Source: an uncultured Roseburia sp. (GTDB lineage Bacteria; Bacillota; Clostridia; Lachnospirales; Lachnospiraceae). Taken from it: DNA of 11,077 bases. The position numbers and the translations under genes are program-made. Each line of letters opens with the position of its first letter. Positions within the stretch are counted from its first letter, which is position 1. The stretch spans positions 1-11,077 of the forward strand of contig CAMSEJ010000044.1 in assembly GCA_947057405.1 (NCBI GenBank), written 5' to 3'. Of the stretch, positions 1-6,430 are shown one piece after another. Under the pieces are notes generated by a model, which was not told the DNA's origin, did no database searches, and saw nothing but the letters and a program-made list of their open reading frames with translations.

Positions 1-54
1 GTAACCATCACAAGATCCTTAGTCTTGCTCGTCTGCCAGTTCCGACACTTCCGC
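1..54 (-). tRNA. tRNA-Leu(AAG), 3' part missing at window edge
   Basis: Read on the minus strand, the 5' acceptor strand GCGGAAG, U8-G9, a 3-bp D stem (UCG/CGA) with a GAACUGGCAGA loop, G26 and a 5-bp anticodon stem CAAGA/UCUUG are all visible. The 7-nt loop CUAAGGA puts AAG at positions 34-36, a leucine anticodon for CUU that would need A34-to-inosine editing to read further codons. The layout matches the neighbouring tRNA-Leu(CAG) base for base in the D arm. The window stops in the long variable arm, so T arm and acceptor 3' strand are not seen. A consensus promoter lies upstream on the same strand. Confidence 0.88.
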
Positions 55-86
55 AGATGCAGCCAGTTTCTGCTGACGGCTTATTT

Positions 87-115
87 ATAATAGCAAATCA
101 TACGCCATATGTCAA
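87..115 (-). promoter_or_regulatory. promoter of tRNA-Leu(AAG)
   Basis: On the minus strand a perfect -35 TTGACA (110-115) is separated by 17 bases from a -10 TATTAT (87-92). Transcription would start near 80, about 26 bases before the mature tRNA 5' end at 54, which fits a short leader removed by RNase P. The AT-rich tract at 116-169 separates it from the divergent promoter and could act as an UP element for both. Confidence 0.85.
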
Positions 116-169
116 CAATTTTTTTCGCAAAACGCAGAAAATTTTTTGAAAAAAATTTTTAATTTCCTC

Positions 170-198
170 TTGACTTTTTACCGGAAAGAGAGTATTAT
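170..198 (+). promoter_or_regulatory. promoter of tRNA-Leu(CAG)
   Basis: TTGACT (170-175), a 17-base spacer and TATTAT (193-198). The start point would fall near 205, roughly 12 bases before the tRNA 5' end. A long A/T-tract region directly upstream (about 118-169) resembles the UP elements found at stable-RNA promoters. Confidence 0.82.
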
Positions 199-216
199 AC
201 TTTTTGTCAGTTTTAT

Positions 217-300
217 GCAGGAATGGCGGAATTGGCAGACGCGCAGGCTTCAGGTGCCTGTGGCAGCAATGTCGTGAGGGTTCAAGTCCCTTTTCCTGCA
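217..300 (+). tRNA. tRNA-Leu(CAG)
   Basis: Complete class II tRNA of 84 nt. Acceptor stem GCAGGAA (217-223) pairs with TTCCTGC (293-299), with discriminator A300. D stem is GCG/CGC with loop GAAUUGGCAGA. Anticodon stem CAGGC/GCCUG encloses UUCAGGU, giving anticodon CAG (Leu, CUG codons). A long variable arm follows, then T arm GAGGG-UUCAAGU-CCCUU. The CCA end is not encoded (TTA follows) and must be added after transcription. It has its own promoter upstream and a strong terminator at 361-391, so it looks monocistronic. Confidence 0.96.
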
Positions 301-315
301 TTAGAAGGTCATTTG

Positions 316-346
316 CCGGCTTGTCCGATTTTCGGACAGCAGCCGG
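316..346 (+). other. long hairpin in the tRNA-Leu trailer
   Basis: TGTCCGA (322-328) pairs perfectly with TCGGACA (332-338) over a 3-nt loop. After a 2-nt bulge, CCGGCT (316-321) pairs with AGCCGG (341-346). This makes a 13-bp stem starting 15 nt after the tRNA. No T-run follows, so it is not itself a terminator. It may guide 3' trailer processing or be a second structured element before the terminator at 361. Function is unknown. Confidence 0.5.
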
Positions 347-360
347 GTAATGATGACAGG

Positions 361-391
361 AAGCCCGTGAGCATTTGCTTGCGGGCTTTTT
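361..391 (+). terminator. intrinsic terminator of the tRNA-Leu(CAG) unit
   Basis: A 12-bp stem with two G-U pairs (361-372 with 377-388, core AGCCCG/CGGGCT) closes an ATTT loop and runs into a T tract (387-391). Confidence 0.9.
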
Positions 392-438
392 CGTAGTAGA
401 TCGCAGCTAAATGCGTTCAGGAAAGGAAGAAATGGCGT

Positions 439-1004
439 ATGGATATGTTTTTAATTGGAAAGGCGGCAGACGCAGGCGCTTTGTTTGATACACTTAAGAT
501 TGCGCTGTCGGAAGAATACAACGTGCATTTGAACCGACACTCTGTAGTGTATATTGATTTCAGCCGTATGTCCAGGACTGCAGCAGTTATGCGTCGTATA
601 TCGGGCGCATTTCCGAGGGGATAAAGCGGGATCTGGAAACAGAATATCCGGATATGGATTTCGGGTTCGGCAGGGAGCTGTGGGATATGCTGCAGGCTGT
701 ATTTGATCAGACCGTCAGTGAATACTTTGGGTTTTCGGACAGTGAAGTGGATCGGCTTTACGAAACGTATCTCAGTAAGACTCCGCATCCGCGCATTACG
801 CGGGAAGAACTGGCTGTTTGGTATGACGGATACCATACCGCAGCCGGAGACAGAATGTACAATCCACGATCTGTGGTGTGTGCTCTGGCAGATAACCAGA
901 TCAGCAACTACTGGACCGGATCGGATCGGGGCCGTATGACGATAAGCTATGACAGAAAGACGAAGGAACACTCCTGTGAGATTGAGGTTCTCGTGAATAA
1001 ATGA
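439..1004 (+). pseudogene. decayed AAA-ATPase-like / PD-(D/E)XK nuclease family gene
   Basis: The remnant is read in two frames. The first runs from ATG 439 to about 572 (…LFDTLKIALSEEY…HSVVYIDFSRM). A one-base loss near 571-573 then shifts to the frame CAG GAC TGC (QDCSSYASYIGRISEGIKRD), which stays open to TGA at 1004. Segments match, in order, pieces of the 'predicted AAA-ATPase' family (PF09820) with a C-terminal PD-(D/E)XK nuclease domain: the YIDFSR region, the WYDGY…YNPRSVV region, and a tail ISYDRKTKEHSCEIE that normally ends the nuclease domain. Missing are the N-terminal part with the Walker A P-loop, the Walker B/sensor part between about 705 and 715, and nearly all of the nuclease core between about 925 and 940. 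So it carries an N-terminal loss, a frameshift and two internal deletions, and is almost certainly non-functional. Assignment rests on recalled family motifs. Confidence 0.8.
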
Positions 1005-1010
1005 CATCCT

Positions 1011-1044
1011 GCCGGAAAAACGGGGCTGTAGCCCCGTTTGCGGC
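1011..1044 (-). terminator. intrinsic terminator after the nitrite/sulfite reductase gene
   Basis: A perfect 9-bp stem AAACGGGGC (1018-1026)/GCCCCGTTT (1031-1039) with a 4-nt loop, extended by GCCG/CGGC (1011-1014 with 1041-1044). Read on the minus strand it ends in a run of five T (1020-1016), five bases beyond the stop codon of the reductase gene. On the plus strand the T-run is weak, so it serves mainly the minus-strand gene but may also stop transcription from the pseudogene. Confidence 0.82.
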
Positions 1045-1048
1045 AATT

Positions 1049-2581
1049 TTAAGCGTACTTTCCTGCAATGGCAAGCAGTTCATCCCGGTGGTCTACAATC
1101 CATGCATCATAGGTTGAATGCTCCCGTGCAATCCGCTGTCCCAGTTCGACAAAAAACTTCGGGATATCTTCTTCTGCCATCACGCAGACATCCTCCCCGA
1201 ACCGTTCTTTCCCCAGCGTTTCACATCCTCCTGCAAACATGGCATAAGCTGCCTTCGGTCCGTCCGGCGTCTGTTTTACCGCTCCGCGGAATCCGATGGA
1301 TCCAATCTGGTGTGCGCTGCAAGAAGACGGGCAGCCGGAAATATGGATTTTGGGCAGCACGCCGTCGGCAAATCCCAGGGGGTGCACCGCATCGACGCAT
1401 GCATTTAAAAGCGCCTGCGAATCCCGCACGCCGACCTGGCAGATCCGGTTTCCGATGCAGGCGACCGACGCTTCAAACGCGGTTGCGGCGCTGTCTTTTG
1501 TCAGTTCAATCAGTTTTTCTGCTTCTTCTGCCGTACAGTGGACAAGATACATGCCTTCGTTTGGCGCAAGGCGCAGTTCTACGTCTTCCATAGGCAAAAT
1601 GGCGTCATAAATTTCCTTTAATTTCTTAGGAGACGGGCAGCCGCCGACCGGGTGGTAGGAAACGGCATACAGCCCGGGTTGTTTCTGTTTTACAGCCCGC
1701 GGGTGTGAAATGGTTCCTTTGCCTGTTTTGGTGATTTCTTCCCGGTTCACAAAAAGCGTTATGTCTTCCTGCTGCATTGCTGCCGCAAGCTTTTCCTGAT
1801 AAGCCTTTGCATAATCTTCCGTTCCAAGCGTGTCCTGCATATAACGCGTCCTTGCCCTGCCCCGCTGCTCGTAGTTGCCGTAAGCGGTAAAGGTGTCAAC
1901 CATGGCTTTGATATAATACAATATCTGATCCGGCTTTACATCCTGTCCCACGCAGACTCCCATTTTGGGATTGTTCCCCAGCCCGCCTGCACTGTAAACG
2001 TCAAAAGTTCCATTGTCTTTTGCGACAAATCCCAGATCCCGGAACGTAGCATGCGGCATATCGTGCGGGTCATTGGAAAAACAGACTTTTAACTTTCGCG
2101 GCAGTTTCACGGTATGGATAAACCCGAGCAGGTAGTCTGCCGCTGCTTCGGCATACGGCATAACGTCAAACGCTTCGTCCGGCCTTGCCCCGCTTAACGG
2201 CGAAGCCATGACATTACGCGGATAATCTCCGCCGCCTCCCCGGGTAATAATGCCGTGCCGCCATGCGTCCGTTACCAGCTCGCAGATTGTATCCGGTTTT
2301 AAATCATGGAACTGTACGGTCTGGCAGGTGGTGAAATGGATACGCCCGATACCGTATTTTTCGATGCATTCCGTGATAAAACGAAGCCGTTCTTTCGGAA
2401 TCCTCCCGCCCGAAAGACGAAGCCGCAGCATTCCGTATTTGCCGCCTCTTTGGGCATAGCTGCCGAAGCCGCCGGAAATGCCTTTGTACTGCGCTACGGT
2501 CATCTCTCCCGCGTAGAACTGGTCGGTGGCGGTTTGGAACGCCTTTATGTCATCCTTAAATTCCTCTGCATAGTCTCTCAT
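1049..2581 (-). CDS. siroheme/[4Fe-4S] nitrite/sulfite reductase
   Basis: A 510-residue cytoplasmic hemoprotein of the assimilatory sulfite/nitrite reductase family, which reduces sulfite to sulfide or nitrite to ammonia with six electrons. Two ferredoxin-like half domains (about 40-105 and 300-365) alternate with two siroheme/Fe4S domains (about 115-260 and 370-500). The cluster and siroheme ligand motif is complete: C375-X5-C381 and C417-X3-C421. By comparison with E. coli CysI, the anion-binding basic residues are present: R53 in MLRLRLSGG, R122 in DYPRNV, and K163 and K165 in LPRKLK. The TT-R-Q motif of classical enzymes reads TTCQTVQFHDL here, with C86 replacing Arg. The motifs cannot separate nitrite from sulfite as substrate, and no flavoprotein or ferredoxin partner is adjacent. 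Start at ATG 2581 is preceded by AAAGGAG 11 bases upstream. It appears monocistronic and belongs to the host flank, with about 50% G+C. Confidence 0.93.
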   Translation of the reverse strand: MRDYAEEFKDDIKAFQTATDQFYAGEMTVAQYKGISGGFGSYAQRGGKYGMLRLRLSGGRIPKERLRFITECIEKYGIGRIHFTTCQTVQFHDLKPDTICELVTDAWRHGIITRGGGGDYPRNVMASPLSGARPDEAFDVMPYAEAAADYLLGFIHTVKLPRKLKVCFSNDPHDMPHATFRDLGFVAKDNGTFDVYSAGGLGNNPKMGVCVGQDVKPDQILYYIKAMVDTFTAYGNYEQRGRARTRYMQDTLGTEDYAKAYQEKLAAAMQQEDITLFVNREEITKTGKGTISHPRAVKQKQPGLYAVSYHPVGGCPSPKKLKEIYDAILPMEDVELRLAPNEGMYLVHCTAEEAEKLIELTKDSAATAFEASVACIGNRICQVGVRDSQALLNACVDAVHPLGFADGVLPKIHISGCPSSCSAHQIGSIGFRGAVKQTPDGPKAAYAMFAGGCETLGKERFGEDVCVMAEEDIPKFFVELGQRIAREHSTYDAWIVDHRDELLAIAGKYA

Positions 2582-2728
2582 ATAATAGGTTACTCCTTTC
2601 TGCTGGCTGATATCATATTTTAGAAAATCTGCCTGTTAGGATAGTATGGGGCAGTTTGCAAAAAATATAATATGGATTCTTTTGAGGAGTCTATTTTAAC
2701 ATAAGGCAGAGGGTTTGGGTAGGGGAAA

Positions 2729-3085
2729 TCAGGTTGTTTTCTTTCCCCTTTCATATAAAAAATGAATCATGTCAATGGCTGTTTTTTTATCGGTTTCGCT
2801 GAGTTCCATCATATCGTGGGCGGCGGCGTATATTTCGGGAGGAAATTCATCTCTGCACAGGTCATCCGGTTTTTCTTCCATTAAATCGGCATGTCTGCAG
2901 TGAAAAATAGAACACATGTTATCAACTTTATCCATACGCGGCGTTTTGATTCCGTTGCACCAGTTGTAAACGGATGTCGTGCCTACGCCTAATTGTTTTG
3001 CCAGATCCAGTTGCGTCATATTGCATTTTTTCAGGTAATACCGTAGGCGTTTTGCGAATATGGTATTAAATTTTTGCTCATACAT
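2729..3085 (-). CDS. XRE-family phage repressor (HTH domain only)
   Basis: A 118-residue Cro/CI-type DNA-binding protein and the probable repressor of the tail element. The HTH_3 fold covers about residues 10-65: the first helix of the motif is TQLDLAKQLG (24-33) and the recognition helix is GTTSVYNWCNG (35-45). The C-terminal half (about 66-118) is short and helical. It lacks the S24 peptidase domain of LexA/CI-type repressors, so RecA-stimulated self-cleavage is not expected. No ImmA-type protease gene lies next to it here. GGAGG sits 7 bases before ATG 3085. It is transcribed away from the DUF1492-type regulator from a divergent promoter next to a palindromic operator candidate. This is the layout of a lysogeny or tailocin switch. 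The role as repressor of this locus is inferred from position. Confidence 0.85.
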   Translation of the reverse strand: MYEQKFNTIFAKRLRYYLKKCNMTQLDLAKQLGVGTTSVYNWCNGIKTPRMDKVDNMCSIFHCRHADLMEEKPDDLCRDEFPPEIYAAAHDMMELSETDKKTAIDMIHFLYERGKKTT

Positions 3086-3115
3086 TTGAAAACCTCCGGT
3101 GTTTGGTGTTCTTTT

Positions 3116-3144
3116 AGTATATACGAAAAAAGAAGGTTTATCAA
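3116..3144 (-). promoter_or_regulatory. promoter of the XRE repressor gene
   Basis: Minus strand TTGATA (3139-3144), a 17-base spacer and TATACT (3116-3121). Its -35 end lies 19 bases from the palindromic operator candidate at 3163-3173, which could allow autoregulation. Confidence 0.75.
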
Positions 3145-3162
3145 TCTTGCGGCTTAGATCAT

Positions 3163-3173
3163 CACTTTAAGTG
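3163..3173. promoter_or_regulatory. candidate repressor operator O1 (CACTTTAAGTG)
   Basis: A perfect odd-length palindrome CACTT-T-AAGTG that directly abuts the -35 box of the rightward promoter (3174). The same palindrome occurs again at 3265-3275. Binding by the divergent XRE repressor is inferred from position and symmetry. Confidence 0.68.
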
Positions 3174-3202
3174 TTGACATATGCGACGTATATATGTAAT
3201 AT
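3174..3202 (+). promoter_or_regulatory. rightward early promoter of the tail element
   Basis: Consensus TTGACA (3174-3179), a 17-base spacer and TAATAT (3197-3202). Transcription would start near 3209, leaving a leader of about 107 nt before the regulator gene. Operator candidates lie immediately upstream and at 3265-3275 within the leader. Confidence 0.82.
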
Positions 3203-3264
3203 TACTTTTGCCTGAAAATATATACAAAAGAAAAAGTGTAAGAGATTTTTTTATACATAATATT

Positions 3265-3275
3265 CACTTAAAGTG
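3265..3275. promoter_or_regulatory. candidate repressor operator O2 (CACTTAAAGTG)
   Basis: The reverse complement of the palindrome at 3163-3173, so both sites offer the same two half-sites CACTT/AAGTG. The centres are 102 bp apart, and this one lies about 60 bp downstream of the predicted start point. Two such sites flanking a promoter suggest roadblock or looping repression. A lone half-site AAGTG also occurs at 3234-3238. Confidence 0.65.
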
Positions 3276-3316
3276 GTGGTTTGTCAAAAGATTAGCAGAA
3301 GAGAAAGGTGGAAAAT

Positions 3317-3775
3317 ATGGAAAAAGACATGAAAGAACAAATTGCAGGGCAGAACCGGAATGAGGAGAAAAAAGAACTTTTGTTAAGTTACAAAATGTAC
3401 AGGCAAAAGGCATGGCGCATGGAGGAACAGCTTAAGGAAATACGGATGCATAAGCTTTTTCCGGGGCGGATATTGTCGGAGCTGCCGGCTGGAACGGAAC
3501 GAAAGGATTTGTCGGATTATATTGTACAGTGTGAAGGCTTTATACAGGAAATCATACAGGCTCGTATGCAGGCCGTCTGTCGGATTACCGAGGTACAGCG
3601 TTCCATTGAAGCGATGCAGGATGAGACGGAAAAGACCGTATTGACTATGAAGTACTTAAGGGATAATAAGTGGGAGGAAATTGCAGATAAACTTCATATC
3701 GGAATCAGGCATATTCACAGAATTCACAACAGTGCATTAAATCATTTTGAAATGAAGGAGGAAAGATGTCATTGA
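3317..3775 (+). CDS. DUF1492-type sigma-70 region 4-like phage regulator
   Basis: A 152-residue protein of the phage regulator group DUF1492 (PF07374). Its N-terminal two thirds are charged and helical, probably coiled coil (about 20-100). The C-terminus (about 104-143) is a sigma region 4-like helix-turn-helix: EKTVLTMKYLRDNKWEEIAD followed by KLHIGIRHIHRIHNSALNHF. In clostridial and lactococcal phages such proteins sit at the end of the early region just before the packaging genes and are thought to switch on late genes. Here the gene is followed directly by a terminator and tail genes. AAAGGTGG ends 5 bases before ATG 3317, which favours this start over the in-frame GTG at 3308. Its expression is expected from the divergent, operator-flanked promoter at 3174. 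Function as late activator is inferred. Confidence 0.75.
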   Translation: MEKDMKEQIAGQNRNEEKKELLLSYKMYRQKAWRMEEQLKEIRMHKLFPGRILSELPAGTERKDLSDYIVQCEGFIQEIIQARMQAVCRITEVQRSIEAMQDETEKTVLTMKYLRDNKWEEIADKLHIGIRHIHRIHNSALNHFEMKEERCH

Positions 3776-3778
3776 ATG

Positions 3779-3807
3779 TCACAATAATACTGTGATATTG
3801 TTATGAT
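3779..3807 (+). promoter_or_regulatory. inverted repeat plus -10-like box ahead of the tail genes
   Basis: TCACA (3779-3783) and TGTGA (3791-3795) form an inverted repeat with a 7-base centre. A -10-like TATGAT follows at 3802-3807. There is no TTGACA-like -35 box at the right distance, and the inverted repeat occupies that position. This would suit a promoter that depends on an activator, possibly the DUF1492-type protein encoded just upstream. Speculative: the start point would fall inside the terminator hairpin that begins at 3811. Confidence 0.3.
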
Positions 3808-3810
3808 ACG

Positions 3811-3846
3811 AAAAATGCCAGAGAGAGAAATCCTCTGGTATTTTTT
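3811..3846 (+). terminator. intrinsic terminator between regulator and tail genes
   Basis: AAAAATGCCAGAG (3811-3823) pairs with CTCTGGTATTTTT (3833-3845), one G-U pair, over a 9-nt loop and ends in TTTTTT. It separates the early regulatory unit from the tail genes. Confidence 0.85.
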
Positions 3847-3969
3847 GTAGAATGGCGGGCGTATTAAAATGTCCTCCGGTTTGGTGACTATTGTATGGAA
3901 GAAGGTGGTTATATTGAGGTAGACGAAGAAGACGAAAAAAGACAACGGAGGTGGGAGTGAGGCAGTAAA

Positions 3970-4389
3970 ATGGTAGATGCGATTACAGAAGGCATTGCAT
4001 TGGCATTGCAAAAGGTGTTTGGTGAAAATTACAGAATTTTGTTGGAAGAAGAGCAGGACATGTATGGGCCCTGCTTTTTGATTTCCTGTAAAAATCCGTC
4101 CGTAAAGCAGTTTCCGTGCGGCAGGCTGTTCCGGAAAAATACATTCTGCATCCGGTATTTTCCGAAAGCAGAAAACAGCAGGACAGAATGCAGCCGTGCG
4201 GCAGAGCAGATGTTTTCCTGTTTGAAATATATTGAGGCTTTCGATAGCCTGATGCGCGGGACACAGATGCAGTATGAAATACAGGAGGGCGTGCTGCGTT
4301 TTTTCGTCAGTTATGACTGCTTTACATACGGGAAAAAGGAAGAAAGTTTTATGGGAACAATTGATTCCCGCACAAATGTGAAAGGTTAG
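3970..4389 (+). CDS. phage tail terminator-like protein
   Basis: A 139-residue protein resembling the small tail terminator (tail completion) family found just ahead of the sheath gene in PBSX-like and other clostridial contractile-tail phages. Recognisable pieces are the start DAITEGIALALQKVFGENY, the core YGPCFLISCKNPSVKQ with LFRKNTFCIRYFPK (about 35-65), a helical C-x-x-A-A-E-Q-M-F-x-C-L segment, and a strand-rich end GVLRFFVSYDCFTY. Such proteins cap the head-proximal end of the tail tube or sheath. GTGAGG lies 7 bases before ATG 3970. It is the first recognisable structural gene, and the next gene begins 8 bases after its stop. No head genes precede it. Family assignment is from recalled sequence patterns. 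Confidence 0.72.
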   Translation: MVDAITEGIALALQKVFGENYRILLEEEQDMYGPCFLISCKNPSVKQFPCGRLFRKNTFCIRYFPKAENSRTECSRAAEQMFSCLKYIEAFDSLMRGTQMQYEIQEGVLRFFVSYDCFTYGKKEESFMGTIDSRTNVKG

Positions 4390-4397
4390 GTGGCAGA

Positions 4398-4562
4398 ATG
4401 GAAGCAGAAGAGATTTTATTTACAAAGGAACAGCTGAAAGATGCCAAAAAATTTGAAGGTATACGGGATTTGCTGGAAGGCCTGTTAGAGGAAGACGGGC
4501 GGTATACGATTCCGGAAGCGGAAGGAATGGTTGAAAATTTTATGAGAGGAACGGTGATATAG
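4398..4562 (+). CDS. small conserved tail-locus protein, 54 aa
   Basis: Translation is MEAEEILFTKEQLKDAKKFE…, ending at TAG 4560-4562. AGGTGG sits 4 bases before the ATG. It lies 8 bases after the tail terminator gene and leaves a single base before the sheath start, so it is tightly packed in the tail operon. Short acidic proteins of this type, with an 'LFTKEQL…ALLEDGKxYTIxEVExxI' flavour, are common at this place in clostridial contractile-tail loci. The function is unknown to me. The predicted fold is helical with no membrane segment. Confidence 0.75.
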   Translation: MEAEEILFTKEQLKDAKKFEGIRDLLEGLLEEDGRYTIPEAEGMVENFMRGTVI

Positions 4563-4563
4563 T

Positions 4564-5904
4564 ATGGCTCTGGGTGGAGGAACGTTTCTGGCACAGAATA
4601 AGGTTTTGCCGGGAACATATATTAATTTTGTATCGGCGGCGCGCGCGTCCGCATCATTGTCAGACAGAGGGAGTGCAACAATACCGCTGGAACTGGACTG
4701 GGGTGCAGAGGATCAGGTATTTCAGGTGACCAGTGAAGAATTTCAGAAAGATTCGCAGAAAATCTTCGGATATCCCTGTACGGATGACAGGATGAAGGGG
4801 CTGCGGGATCTGTTTTTAAATGCGAGTGTGCTGTACGCATATCGGTTAAACGGAGGCGGCGAAAAGGCGTCGAATGACTACGCGGCTGCGCGTTACAGCG
4901 GATCACGCGGAAATGATATCAAAATCAGTATCCAGGTAAATATAGACGATGCATCTGCATTTGACGTAATGACATATCTTGATGCCGGGAAAGTGGATAT
5001 GCAGACGGTTCATTCCGCGGCAGAATTAAAGGATAACGATTATGTTGTATTCAAAAAAGATGCGTCTCTTGCGGCGACAGCGGGCGTGCCGCTTTCGGGC
5101 GGAACAAACGGTACGACGGACGGTTCGTCTTATCAGGCATATGCGGACAAGATCGAATCTTATACATTTCATACAATGGGGATTGTAACAAAAGACGATA
5201 CAGTTAAGCGATTATTTGCGGCATTTAATAAAAGGCTGCGGGATGAGATGGGTATGAAGTTTCAGCTGGTTTTGTTTGATTATAATCAGGCGGATTATCT
5301 GGGTGTAATCAGTGTAAAAAACAAAGTGTCAGACGGGATGTATACCGATACGGACGGTAAGACAGTATATCCGGAAGCGGCAGCAGCAGTTTATTGGACG
5401 ACAGGCGCACAGGCGGGATGTGCCGTCAATGCTTCCTGTCAGAACCGGGTTTACGATGGAGAATATACGCTGGATACGGATTATACACAGGCACAGTTGG
5501 CGGCGGCCATAGAAGCAGGGGAATTTGTGTTTCATAAAGTAAATGCCGACATTCGTGTTCTGGAAGATATTAATACTATGGTGACGACAACGGATGCTAT
5601 GGGGGATATTTTTAAGGATAACCAGGTAATCCGGGTTATTGATCAGCTGGGAAATGACGATGCGGTTCTTTTTAACAGAAAATATCTGGGGAAAGTGCCG
5701 AATGATGCGGCAGGACGCAGTGCACTTTGGTCGGATCTGGTGAAAAACCGACAGGAACTGCAGCGGATTGGTGCAATTGAGGAATTCCGCGAGGCAGATG
5801 TTACCGTATCTGCAGGTGATACAAAAAAATCGGTTGTTGTAGAGAGTGCAGTGACGGTTGTAAATGCAATGTCAAAGCTGTACATGACAATTACGATTGC
5901 TTAA
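4564..5904 (+). CDS. xkdK: phage tail sheath protein (XkdK family)
   Basis: A 446-residue contractile tail sheath subunit, close to the usual 440-470 of the PBSX XkdK family. The N-terminus PGTYINFVSAARASASLSDR followed by GSATIPLELDWG is the family's handshake arm region. The central KFQLVLFDYNQADYLGVISV (about 234-253) and the C-terminal block from about residue 334 (DINTMVTTTDAMGDIFKDNQ, VIRVIDQ, YLGKVPND) are highly typical of the C-terminal sheath domain that wraps the tube. Sheath rings contract to drive the tube through a target envelope. The start at ATG 4564 follows the 54-aa gene by one base, with GGTGAT about 5 bases upstream, suggesting translational coupling. The tube gene follows 22 bases after the stop. 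Confidence 0.96.
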   Translation: MALGGGTFLAQNKVLPGTYINFVSAARASASLSDRGSATIPLELDWGAEDQVFQVTSEEFQKDSQKIFGYPCTDDRMKGLRDLFLNASVLYAYRLNGGGEKASNDYAAARYSGSRGNDIKISIQVNIDDASAFDVMTYLDAGKVDMQTVHSAAELKDNDYVVFKKDASLAATAGVPLSGGTNGTTDGSSYQAYADKIESYTFHTMGIVTKDDTVKRLFAAFNKRLRDEMGMKFQLVLFDYNQADYLGVISVKNKVSDGMYTDTDGKTVYPEAAAAVYWTTGAQAGCAVNASCQNRVYDGEYTLDTDYTQAQLAAAIEAGEFVFHKVNADIRVLEDINTMVTTTDAMGDIFKDNQVIRVIDQLGNDDAVLFNRKYLGKVPNDAAGRSALWSDLVKNRQELQRIGAIEEFREADVTVSAGDTKKSVVVESAVTVVNAMSKLYMTITIA

Positions 5905-5926
5905 TGGAAAGGTGAGGTGAAAGGGA

Positions 5927-6430
5927 ATGTCAGAAACACAGGCAAAAACAAATTCGGTTATGCTTGCAAAGGACACGGTATCCGCGTCTTTGGCAGAATG
6001 TTATGTGACAATAGGGGACAGGCGTTTAAATTTTATGCAGGCTATTAGCCTGGAAGCCAAATTTGAAAAAACAAAGACAGAGATCCCGATTTTAGGAAAA
6101 ACGGGAAAGGGGAATAAAGCGAGCGGTTGGAAAGGGACCGGTTCGGCAACGTTCCATTACAATACTTCTCTTTTTCGTCAGATGATGGAAGAATATAAAA
6201 ACGACGGGAAGGACATTTATTTTGAAATCCAGGTAATCAACAACGATCCGTCCAGTGCAGCAGGACGTCAGGAAGTGATTTTGAAGGACTGCAATATAGA
6301 TGGCGGTATTCTGGCCAAGTTTGATGCAGACGGTGAATATCTGGACGAGGAGATGGAATTTACCTTTGAAGATTTCTCGATAAGCGATACATTTAACGAG
6401 CTGGCAGGAGTTGCTGCGGATCAAAACTAG
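5927..6430 (+). CDS. xkdM: phage tail tube protein (XkdM family)
   Basis: A 167-residue tail tube (core) protein of the XkdM/DUF2001 family (PF09393), forming the inner tube inside the sheath. Typical features are the early GDRRLNFMQAISLEAKFEKT region, IPILGKTGKGNKASGWKGTG (about 54-73), a central helix SLFRQMMEEYKNDGK, the IQVINNDPSS loop with RQEVILKDCNIDG, and a final acidic strand EEMEFTFEDFSI. Length fits the family. GGTGAGGTGA lies 6 bases before ATG 5927. The gene follows the sheath gene as in PBSX. The chaperone gene that would normally come next is displaced by about 850 bp, because a lipoprotein cassette sits in between. Confidence 0.95.
   Translation: MSETQAKTNSVMLAKDTVSASLAECYVTIGDRRLNFMQAISLEAKFEKTKTEIPILGKTGKGNKASGWKGTGSATFHYNTSLFRQMMEEYKNDGKDIYFEIQVINNDPSSAAGRQEVILKDCNIDGGILAKFDADGEYLDEEMEFTFEDFSISDTFNELAGVAADQN

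Noticed and set aside
217..300. tRNA-Leu(CAG) as the attachment site of the tail element
   Set aside because: No integrase and no repeat of the tRNA 3' end is visible in the window, and host genes lie between the tRNA and the repressor.
417..1046. Long open frame of 209 codons on the minus strand opposite the AAA-ATPase-like remnant
   Set aside because: It is antisense to sequence with clear family resemblance, has no ribosome binding site and no recognisable domain, and runs through the terminator hairpin.
1102..1610. Overlapping plus-strand frames opposite the reductase gene
   Set aside because: They are shadows of a high-quality reductase reading frame, are rich in Arg/Pro/Cys/Ser typical of antisense translation, and have no proper start signals.
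2721..2749. AGGGGAAA/TTTCCCCT hairpin at the end of the repressor gene
   Set aside because: The stem is real, but neither strand has a following T-run and it overlaps the stop codon, so I do not call it a terminator.
3895..3960. 21-codon frame MEEGGYIEVDEEDEKRQRRW… just ahead of the tail terminator gene
   Set aside because: It has only a weak GGTGA site, no family resemblance and a length expected by chance. It could be a remnant of a lost gene but cannot be supported.
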